Shown: in pieces, positions 45,659-51,958 of the stretch
Layout of the letters: every line of letters starts with the position of its first letter
Position numbering within the stretch: position 1 is the first letter of the stretch
From: a virus
Virus record (IMG/VR): IMGVR_UViG_3300024346_000031
Location: 1 to 64,000 of that record
DNA length: 64,000 bases
Reading direction: 5' to 3' (one strand)
The notes under the pieces: generated by a model
What the model was told of the DNA's origin: nothing
What the model saw: the letters and a program-made list of their open reading frames with translations, nothing else
Database searches by the model: none
Program-made: the position numbers and the translations under genes

Positions 45659-46417
45659 TTGAAAAATTTAATATCTTATTCAAATTACGTATTAGAACAC
45701 TCTCACAACAGTGAATTGAATGAGCTAATAACCACGCTTTCCGATTTTTGTTTTTCTAGTATAAACGAAGCTTCTGATACTAACGGTGAATATGTTATTT
45801 TACAGGAATTAGAAGTATCTGAACCAGGAATAGACGTAGATATTCGCTTTCTTCTTAGAAAAGAACAAGACATTTCTTTAAAAAACGATTCTCATTTCTC
45901 TAAAATGAATTGGCAATCTGTAAAACTTGACAACAATGGATATGTCGTAAGTGGAAATACATTTATGACAGATGGCAATATACCTGAAATAGAAATAATA
46001 ATAGCACTAGATTCAAATAAAGTAAACTCTGAGACGAATAAAAAACTGTATTTAAATTTAAATAACACAATTTCTCATGAATTAAATCACTTGAAACAAA
46101 CAGGTTGGAATATGGACTTTCAGAATATAGAACCTTCATCGATGGAACACCGTAAGAAAAACAATAAAAAACATTCTTACTTCATATTGCCTGAAGAAAT
46201 AGAATCAATGGTATATGGAATGAATAAACAAGCTGAAAAACAAGGCGTTCCAATTGATACCTTATTTGATTCATACCTAAAACCATTTGTAGAATCTGAG
46301 TTTATGACATATTCAGAGATGATGGAAATAATTAGAAAATGGATATCTCATACATTAAAAATGTATCCTAACGCTTCTATGTCTAATAAATATGATAATA
46401 TTATAGACAATATTTAA
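45659..46417 (+). CDS. HExxH zinc-metalloprotease-like protein with capsid-targeting-like N-terminus, TTG start
   Basis: A 252-aa protein. HELNH at residues 140-144 in NNTISHELNHLKQTGW is a zinc-binding HExxH; the downstream FILPEEIESMVYGMNK (Glu at 179-182) could give the third ligand, as in gluzincin-type proteases. The only start giving the full N-terminus is TTG at 45659, because an in-frame TAA lies 12 bp upstream. MKNLISYSNYVLE|HSHN resembles capsid-targeting propeptides. A protease packaged in the head and delivered to the host, or acting in head maturation, is possible; both are inference. Members of this fold family are often uncharacterised. Confidence 0.6.
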   Translation: MKNLISYSNYVLEHSHNSELNELITTLSDFCFSSINEASDTNGEYVILQELEVSEPGIDVDIRFLLRKEQDISLKNDSHFSKMNWQSVKLDNNGYVVSGNTFMTDGNIPEIEIIIALDSNKVNSETNKKLYLNLNNTISHELNHLKQTGWNMDFQNIEPSSMEHRKKNNKKHSYFILPEEIESMVYGMNKQAEKQGVPIDTLFDSYLKPFVESEFMTYSEMMEIIRKWISHTLKMYPNASMSNKYDNIIDNI

Positions 46418-46430
46418 AACCTTTAAGTTA

Positions 46431-46461
46431 CTTATTTGTAGAATATAAAAAAACAAATAAG
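46431..46461 (+). promoter_or_regulatory. Inverted repeat over promoter/leader of the H1-like gene
   Basis: CTTATTTGT and ACAAATAAG form a perfect 9-bp inverted repeat separated by 13 bp that contain AGAATATA, a promoter-like core. It ends one base before the ATG at 46463. It can act as an operator on DNA or as an RNA hairpin next to the start codon. Confidence 0.55.
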
Positions 46462-46462
46462 T

Positions 46463-46726
46463 ATGAATAATCAATTTGAAGAATTAAGAAAAACAATCTA
46501 TGACGTAAAAGAAAGTATCTTTTCTGAAATAGAAGGATTAATCGCAACTTGCGAAGAAGACGCTGATAAATTTTACGACAAAGGAAATAAAAGCGCAGGT
46601 ACCAGAATCAGAAAAAGTGCCCAATTAATTAGAAAACAGATTCATCACCCATCTATTAGAAAACAAATGGTTAAGATAGAAGAAGCTGCCAAAGAATTAA
46701 GATCGACTATTTCTGAAACTAAATAA
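46463..46726 (+). CDS. Histone H1-like (Hc1-type) DNA-binding protein
   Basis: An 87-aa protein. DADKFYDKGNKSAGTRIRKS (residues 33-52) is nearly the conserved core of the small histone H1/Hc1-like proteins common in Bacteroidetes (KFYxKGNKxAGTRxRK). The rest is helical and charged. The Lys-rich C-terminal tail of the host proteins is short or missing. It may compact phage DNA or displace host chromatin proteins. The gene lies directly upstream of gp32 and has its own promoter with an inverted repeat. Confidence 0.82.
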   Translation: MNNQFEELRKTIYDVKESIFSEIEGLIATCEEDADKFYDKGNKSAGTRIRKSAQLIRKQIHHPSIRKQMVKIEEAAKELRSTISETK

Positions 46727-46732
46727 AATACA

Positions 46733-46745
46733 TTTAGTATAATAT
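46733..46745 (+). promoter_or_regulatory. Promoter element TTTAGTATAATAT before gp32
   Basis: TACATTTAGTATAATAT, identical in 13 bases to the element before the ncRNA at 51360. A 34-nt A-rich leader follows to the ATG at 46780. Confidence 0.55.
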
Positions 46746-46779
46746 ACAAATATACAATAACTAAAAAAATACATTAAAA

Positions 46780-47784
46780 ATGAACGACTTTTTTAACTTA
46801 CCGGATGAAACATTATCATCTACTAATCAAAATCAATCTTACGAAAAAAAGGTTGATACTAATTTATATGACCCTAATCCTGATTTAAGTAACGGTGTTT
46901 ACAAATCAGTTATTAGATTCATACCTAATTTAAGAGACAAAACATTAAAATATACTAAATACAGTGCTAAGATTTGGAATCCTGTTGCTAGAAAATCAGT
47001 AGTAGTGGATTGTCCTTCTAATGAAAACAAACCTTCTGTTTTATGGACACTGAGTACTATATTAGGAAGACTATACAAAGAAGAACCTACTATTGTTAAA
47101 GAAATAAATGAAAACTTTTCAAGATGGTATACTCATCACTCTTATGTATATGTATCTAAAGATCCTACTATACCTGAGCTGCAAGGCCAAATCAAAATTT
47201 TTAAATACAGAGCTCAAATAAACGAGCTACTAGAGCAGCAGATGAACCCAGAAGAAGATGGTTTATTAGAAAATACAACTAAAATAAATCCTTTTCACAT
47301 GCTAGAAGGAAAAGATTTCTTATGTGTAGTTGGTAAAAAGACTAAAACATGGAGAGACTGGACTAAATGTAAATTCATGGACGAAGTAACACCTTTCAGA
47401 TTTTCTATAAAGGATACTGAAGTTGTAATGAAAAATGAAGAAGGAGCTATAAAACTAGTAACAGAATTCTTTGAAAAAACAGCTCCGTCTATGAAAGAAT
47501 ATGAACACCAGCCATGGACAGAAGAAACTTACACTCAAGTAGCAGAGGCATTGAAGGCTGCTATTCCCTATAAACAAGTGTTAGATATGTTAGTTAATGA
47601 AACTAGAGATGAAAAAATGAAAGCACTATTAAAAGGTGAAACTTCATCTTCTTTGTCTCAAGAGTCTTTCTCTAAGGAAACTACTGAAGTCACTCCTACT
47701 ACTGAAGTCACTTCTGCTACTGAAACTAGTAATTCATCTGATCTTAAATCTGATGAATATGACGATATATTCAGTAATTTATAA
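46780..47784 (+). CDS. 32: gp32-like single-stranded DNA-binding protein
   Basis: A 334-aa protein with the T4 gp32 layout: a core with NGVYKSVIRFIPNLRDKTLK, YTKYSAKIWNPV and SVVVDCPSNENKPSVLWTL, FKYRAQINELLEQQMNPEED, then a Thr/Ser-rich linker and an acidic C-terminus SDEYDDIFSNL. In T4 the acidic tail recruits replication and recombination proteins. The zinc-finger residues of T4 gp32 are not obvious (only scattered Cys). It coats ssDNA for the replisome and for UvsX. The promoter upstream suggests middle expression. Confidence 0.88.
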   Translation: MNDFFNLPDETLSSTNQNQSYEKKVDTNLYDPNPDLSNGVYKSVIRFIPNLRDKTLKYTKYSAKIWNPVARKSVVVDCPSNENKPSVLWTLSTILGRLYKEEPTIVKEINENFSRWYTHHSYVYVSKDPTIPELQGQIKIFKYRAQINELLEQQMNPEEDGLLENTTKINPFHMLEGKDFLCVVGKKTKTWRDWTKCKFMDEVTPFRFSIKDTEVVMKNEEGAIKLVTEFFEKTAPSMKEYEHQPWTEETYTQVAEALKAAIPYKQVLDMLVNETRDEKMKALLKGETSSSLSQESFSKETTEVTPTTEVTSATETSNSSDLKSDEYDDIFSNL

Positions 47785-47806
47785 TAATAAAAAAAACAAC
47801 AAGTAT

Positions 47807-48112
47807 ATGTCAACCGATGTAAAAAATAAAGCAACAGAGACAGAGGACGCTGTTCAAGAAAAAGATCCCAATCAAGTAGTTCTCCTAGGAAGTATTTCAT
47901 ATAATGATGAAAAAGAATATATGCAATGGCTTTCTAAAATGGACGTAAGTCAAGCTATTTTTGTATTAGTAGCAGGCGCAAACTTTGCACAATCCAAAGG
48001 CTTATTAAACCTAGCTGAATCTGAATTAATTTCATCAGCTATACGGTCAATAAAAAATGGATCTACAGATACCACTGCCACTGAAATGCCTACTAACGAA
48101 GAAACTAAATAA
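47807..48112 (+). CDS. Small hypothetical protein downstream of gp32
   Basis: A 101-aa acidic protein from the ATG at 47807 (MSTDVKNKATETEDAVQEKD). A longer in-frame start lies inside gp32 and is not credible. The middle is helical (EYMQWLSKMDVSQAIFVLVA) with low-complexity polar ends. No family recognised. The 22-bp gap to gp32 and 14-bp gap to the exonuclease gene suggest one operon. Confidence 0.55.
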   Translation: MSTDVKNKATETEDAVQEKDPNQVVLLGSISYNDEKEYMQWLSKMDVSQAIFVLVAGANFAQSKGLLNLAESELISSAIRSIKNGSTDTTATEMPTNEETK

Positions 48113-48126
48113 TAGTTAATTTTAAT

Positions 48127-49227
48127 ATGATTTACCTGATAGACGGAAACGCGTACTTAAACGTTGCAATAAATGTAGTAAAGAGAATGCTATACACCGA
48201 CAAAACATCAGGAAAAGAATATTATATGAGAGACATCTTCAATGAAGATAGGTATATCTTAAAGGAAACTGCAAGAATAAAATTTAGAGATTTTTCACTA
48301 AATTACCTATCTTCATTGATTTCTCCTGTTAGCGACTCAGTAAACGAAGTTCACATAGTCTTTGATTCTAAAAGTTGGAGAAAAGAATATGTAACATCTA
48401 AGCTCAAAACTCTTTCTTTACCTTCAGGTGATTTTAAGTATAAAGACAGGAAAAAAGACAATATGATATATTTGTTTTTTGAGTATTTTCAAAATGAAAT
48501 TCAAAGTTATCTTGAAAAAAATTCAGGTATTGTTTTTCATAGAACGCCTGGTATGGAAGGTGATGATATAATCGCTCAACTTTGTGAAAATACTAATAAG
48601 AATATGATTATCTATACAGTAGATAAAGATATGTTTCAATTAGTAGAAGATTCTAGCAGATTCATTATTTTAGCCATGCCCAAAATGATGTCAAAGAACA
48701 AAAAAATATTCTACACTAAAAAAAGTGACGCTGGAGATTTCTTTAGTTTAACTGAGACAAATAGTGTTGAAGGAACTATTTCAAAATTTGAAAAGAGAGG
48801 GTATGTTAGAAATGAAATAGGCCCGATTAATGAAATAGTAACTAAGGTTTTTACTGGAGATAAATCAGATAATATCCCTAGAATACATAAAATGACTCCT
48901 TCTAAAGTTAAAAAAGTAGCAGCCTATCTTATAGAAAAATATGACTCTGAAATATTAGATAAACTAGATAACTATAAAAATGATATTTCATTTATAGAAG
49001 AATGCGCTAAAAAAGTAATTGAAGTAGCCAAAATAAAAGACAGCGATGTCATTTTATCTTTAAACGAAGCGATATGCCTGAATATTAAATTAATGAGGTT
49101 ATCCACCAAAATGATACCTTCTCATGTTAAAACAGAGGAGTATGATAAAATATACAAAAATAAAGTATATACCAAATTTAACTATAATAAATTAGTAGAA
49201 ATAAAAAATAATTCAGTACTTATATGA
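48127..49227 (+). CDS. rnh: T4 RNase H-type 5'-3' exonuclease (FEN family)
   Basis: A 366-aa protein with FEN/5' nuclease motifs: LIDGNAYLN at the start, FDSKSWRKEY, GMEGDDIIAQL, YTVDKDMFQLV and VFTGDKSDNIPRI (metal-binding Asp cluster and H3TH start). In T4 this enzyme removes RNA primers and DNA flaps from lagging-strand fragments. Its 3' end overlaps the groES-like start (ATGA). Confidence 0.88.
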   Translation: MIYLIDGNAYLNVAINVVKRMLYTDKTSGKEYYMRDIFNEDRYILKETARIKFRDFSLNYLSSLISPVSDSVNEVHIVFDSKSWRKEYVTSKLKTLSLPSGDFKYKDRKKDNMIYLFFEYFQNEIQSYLEKNSGIVFHRTPGMEGDDIIAQLCENTNKNMIIYTVDKDMFQLVEDSSRFIILAMPKMMSKNKKIFYTKKSDAGDFFSLTETNSVEGTISKFEKRGYVRNEIGPINEIVTKVFTGDKSDNIPRIHKMTPSKVKKVAAYLIEKYDSEILDKLDNYKNDISFIEECAKKVIEVAKIKDSDVILSLNEAICLNIKLMRLSTKMIPSHVKTEEYDKIYKNKVYTKFNYNKLVEIKNNSVLI

Positions 49228-49523
49228 AACCGTTATACGAAAGAATTTTAATTAAACCAGTAGAAAAAGAAACTCAGACTAAGTCTGGTATTCTATTACC
49301 TGGAAAAGCAGTAAAAAGACCTAATATAGGAACAGTTGTTGCTTGCGGAGAAGGAACTCCTCATAATCCAATGAAAGTAAAAGCAGGTGATATTGTATTA
49401 TGTAATAGATACGCGGGTATCGATATAAATTACAAAGATACTTCTCACTATGTTATTATGTCTAATGAAATTATCGCAGTATTGGACACTGTAGATGAAG
49501 TTAAGTTAGACGAATATGAATAG
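49224..49523 (+). CDS. groES: GroES-type co-chaperonin
   Basis: A 99-aa Cpn10. Visible are MKPLYERILIKPVEKE, a mobile loop with SGILLPGKAVKRP (ILL at the place of the GroEL-binding IVL), GTVVACGEGTPHNPMKVKAGD, and the closing strand YVIMSNEIIAVLD. It is a true GroES rather than a T4 gp31-type analogue. It caps GroEL, probably the phage GroEL encoded 13 kb upstream. Translation is coupled to the exonuclease gene (4-bp overlap) and to the next gene (8-bp overlap). Confidence 0.95.
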   Translation: MKPLYERILIKPVEKETQTKSGILLPGKAVKRPNIGTVVACGEGTPHNPMKVKAGDIVLCNRYAGIDINYKDTSHYVIMSNEIIAVLDTVDEVKLDEYE

Positions 49524-50544
49524 GAAGTTTGATTTCAATGACATACTAATATGTCCAGCAATCCAAACATCTATACAATCTAGAGATAATATAGATATTT
49601 ATTATCCAGATGGTAATCTCCCAATAATAACGGCTCCAATGGATACTGTTATATCAAGACAAAACGAACATGCATTTAGCTCTAATAGAATTATAGCGTG
49701 TTTACCTAGGGGTGAAAAGACAGGATTTTCAGGAATAGAATCGTATTCATTGCACGATATAACTAAAATGTTTAATTCTGGTGAACTTAAGAAACACTCA
49801 GGTTACTTAATAGATATAGCCAATGGTCATATCAATGATTTAGAAAGTATCACTAGAAGCATTAAAAACAAATATGGTGATGACATATATCTAATGGTAG
49901 GTAATGTAGCTCATCCTAAAACATATAAAATATTATCTGAAGCGGGTGCAGATTCAATTAGAGTAGGGATAGGTAATGGAGCAGGTTGCTTAACAACACA
50001 GCAAACAGGAGTAGGTTATCCAATGGCTTCTCTTATTCAAGAATGTTATCATGAATCTTGTTCTTTAGATAAACCTGCTATGATAGTGGCAGATGGAGGA
50101 ATGAAGACGTATTCTGATATAATAAAGGCTCTAGCATTAGGCGCAGATTTCGTTATGCTGGGATCTATTTTAAATAAAGCGCTAGAAAGTTGTTCACCAT
50201 GTATGTATGAATCTAAATTTGCAGGAAACTCTACTGGTTTAAATGAATTAACTCATACAGAAGCGTTGGAAATGTTTAACAATGGACAACCCATATTTAA
50301 AAACTTTAGAGGCATGTCAACTAAAGAAGTTCAAAAGAAATGGGGAAAACAAAATATAAAAACCTCAGAAGGTATATCTGAAATTAGACAAGTTGAATAT
50401 ACTCTTTCAGGCTGGACTGACAATTTTAAACACTACTTAAAGTCAGCAATGAGCTACACTAATTCTATAAATCTAAATGAATTTATAGGAAAAGTTGTTA
50501 TTGATATGATAACAAATAACGCTTACGAAAGATTTAAAAAATAA
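49516..50544 (+). CDS. GMP reductase / IMP dehydrogenase family enzyme (GuaC-like)
   Basis: A 342-aa TIM-barrel protein without CBS domains. It has ITAPMDTV, LMVGNVAHPKTYKILSEAGA, the active-site loop IRVGIGNGAGCLTTQQTGVG with the catalytic Cys, VADGGMKTYSDIIKALALGA, and FRGMSTKEVQKK ... TSEGI. The TGVGYP sequence, length (about 345) and missing CBS domains favour GMP reductase (GMP to IMP) over IMP dehydrogenase, though this is not certain. A phage could use it to rebalance purine pools drawn from degraded host RNA. Confidence 0.82.
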   Translation: MNRKFDFNDILICPAIQTSIQSRDNIDIYYPDGNLPIITAPMDTVISRQNEHAFSSNRIIACLPRGEKTGFSGIESYSLHDITKMFNSGELKKHSGYLIDIANGHINDLESITRSIKNKYGDDIYLMVGNVAHPKTYKILSEAGADSIRVGIGNGAGCLTTQQTGVGYPMASLIQECYHESCSLDKPAMIVADGGMKTYSDIIKALALGADFVMLGSILNKALESCSPCMYESKFAGNSTGLNELTHTEALEMFNNGQPIFKNFRGMSTKEVQKKWGKQNIKTSEGISEIRQVEYTLSGWTDNFKHYLKSAMSYTNSINLNEFIGKVVIDMITNNAYERFKK

Positions 50545-50550
50545 CCAAAA

Positions 50551-51129
50551 ATGAAAATGGCAGATATGAATAGCCTACCGCTTCCTTTACATAGAACTCT
50601 TATGTTTGCAAAGGACGTTAATTTAGAGTCAATTGAGGCTTTATCTAGAAATATACTTAGGATAAATGAAGACGATGATCATCTTGAAAAATTGTACAAA
50701 GTCTACGATATAGATTATATCAGAAGACCCATTAAAATAATGATAGATAGTTATGGAGGATATGTATATCAATGTATGGGATTACTTGGTATAATGGAAA
50801 AATCAGTTACTCCTGTGCATACCTATGCAACAGGTGCTGCAATGTCCTGTGGTTTTATGATACTTATATCTGGACATAAAAGGTTTGCCTATAGACATGC
50901 TACTCCTATGTATCATCAAGTATCTACTGGTTTTTGGGGAAAAACACAGGATATGGAAGAAAGTTATAAAGAAACTAAAAGACTTCAACAAAAATTTGAA
51001 AACATAACATTAGAATCAACAAAAATATCTAAAACTAAGTTAAAAGATATTCTTAAAACAAAGCAAGATTGGTACATGGATGCTAAAGAAGCTTTATCAC
51101 ATGGGGTAATAGATAAAATAATAGATTAA
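50551..51129 (+). CDS. ClpP-like serine protease
   Basis: A 192-aa protein. The catalytic triad of ClpP appears intact: Ser in YATGAAMSCGFMIL, His in TPMYHQVSTGFWG, Asp in QDWYMDAKEALSHGVID; IKIMIDSYGGYVYQCMGLLG is the oxyanion strand (IDSyGG). No Clp ATPase gene is near. It may join host ClpX/ClpA, work alone as a peptidase, or serve morphogenesis; some phage prohead proteases are ClpP-like, but this gene is far from capsid genes. The spacing of 6 bp from the GMP reductase gene suggests cotranscription. Confidence 0.85.
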   Translation: MKMADMNSLPLPLHRTLMFAKDVNLESIEALSRNILRINEDDDHLEKLYKVYDIDYIRRPIKIMIDSYGGYVYQCMGLLGIMEKSVTPVHTYATGAAMSCGFMILISGHKRFAYRHATPMYHQVSTGFWGKTQDMEESYKETKRLQQKFENITLESTKISKTKLKDILKTKQDWYMDAKEALSHGVIDKIID

Positions 51130-51130
51130 T

Positions 51131-51352
51131 ATGAACAAAGAATTATACATAATGCTAGAAACAATGGCTTTAGCAGAAATTGCAAAAGCTAAAATGAGTT
51201 TACACCTTTTAGGAGAAAAATCAGTTGGCATAGGAGACCATTCAACTGCTGATTTTTATAATAACGCAGACGAAGCTCTCGCTAAATTAGCCGAAGCTGA
51301 AGATAAACTACAATGCTTAGAAAAAAATTATACACAAAAAGTTAAACTTTAA
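51131..51352 (+). CDS. Small helical hypothetical protein
   Basis: A 73-aa protein (MNKELYIMLETMALAEIAKA), mostly two amphipathic helices separated by GIGDHSTADFY. Family unknown. It follows the ClpP-like gene after one base, so it may be an adaptor or accessory, but nothing beyond position suggests it. Confidence 0.55.
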   Translation: MNKELYIMLETMALAEIAKAKMSLHLLGEKSVGIGDHSTADFYNNADEALAKLAEAEDKLQCLEKNYTQKVKL

Positions 51353-51359
51353 TAAAAAC

Positions 51360-51372
51360 TTTAGTATAATAT
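51360..51372 (+). promoter_or_regulatory. Promoter element TTTAGTATAATAT before the ncRNA
   Basis: The same 13 bases as before gp32 (46733-46745), starting 8 bp after the previous stop codon and followed by no ORF but by a structured stretch. Confidence 0.55.
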
Positions 51373-51374
51373 TT

Positions 51375-51866
51375 TACAAGTAAGAAAAACGTTCTTTAAT
51401 TTATTGGTGAAAGGTGTCAGATATCGACGGATTGATGACATTGATATGTGCCTGAATAATAAGTGAAGCGAAGCTTATAAAGGAATGTATTAGATCGATG
51501 GATCGCAATTAAAGTCCTATACCAAGGACCTACTCTAATGAGAATATTGAACTAAGATAGCTCTTAGAATACATGTGCATAATAACAAGAATCTAAAAGA
51601 TTCGCAAATTGTTTATAGGTAATACAAAAATCCTATTTAATGACTGAATAACCATTACGTTTGCGTGGTAAGGTGTTTCTTAGACCATAGTGGTCCTAAC
51701 GATGTGATGAACGAGTACAAGTTTAAAATGAGTTAGTTCTTTGACAGAAGAAATAGAAAGCAACAATAATTTGTAGTAAACGATTAAGTTAGAGGTAATC
51801 TTTAATCCTCTCATATCATCTTTCACTTTTTATATTTAAACCCAATCTTTTTAGATTGGGTTTTTT
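51375..51866 (+). ncRNA. Large structured non-coding RNA candidate, class unknown
   Basis: This is the only gap above 300 bp in the window and it has no ORF longer than a few codons on the plus strand. It has a promoter element at its 5' end and an intrinsic terminator at its 3' end. GTGAAAGGTG (51407-51416) pairs over 10 bp with CATCTTTCAC (51817-51826), closing a ~420-nt domain. Internal hairpins include GTCCT/AGGAC (near 51513-51528), GAATC/GATTC, ATAGG/CCTAT, TTAG-ACC/GGT-CCTAA and GAGG/CCTC. The base composition is visibly less AT-rich than the flanks. No tmRNA, RNase P or group I intron signature could be matched. The 5' end is an estimate. Confidence 0.6.
51838..51866 (+). terminator. 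Rho-independent terminator of the ncRNA
   Basis: AAACCCAATC-ttttta-GATTGGGTTT followed by TTT, 12 bp past the closing stem of the ncRNA. Confidence 0.9.
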
Positions 51867-51909
51867 AGGTATACCTGATTTTTTTAAAATTCCTTTCTCT
51901 CTAAACTAA

Positions 51910-51935
51910 AAGAAGAGAGCAATTGCTCTCTTCTT
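51910..51935 (-). terminator. Perfect palindrome terminator of the sheath gene
   Basis: A 26-bp perfect palindrome (AAGAAGAGAGCAA and its complement) followed on the minus strand by TTTTAG. It lies 24 bp after the sheath stop codon and could also block plus-strand readthrough. Confidence 0.8.
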
Positions 51936-51958
51936 TATACTTTCGTATGAATGTTTAG

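Noticed and set aside
47636-47806. N-terminal extension of the 101-aa gene into gp32
   Set aside because: The extension is a Leu/Lys-rich shadow of the gp32 linker; ATG at 47807 has a normal A-rich leader.
51375-51866. tmRNA, RNase P RNA or group I intron
   Set aside because: GGTGAAAGGTG and GACAGAA recall pieces of RNase P, but the conserved P4 strands are missing; no tmRNA tRNA-like ends or tag ORF; no P3-P7 intron core and no interrupted gene.
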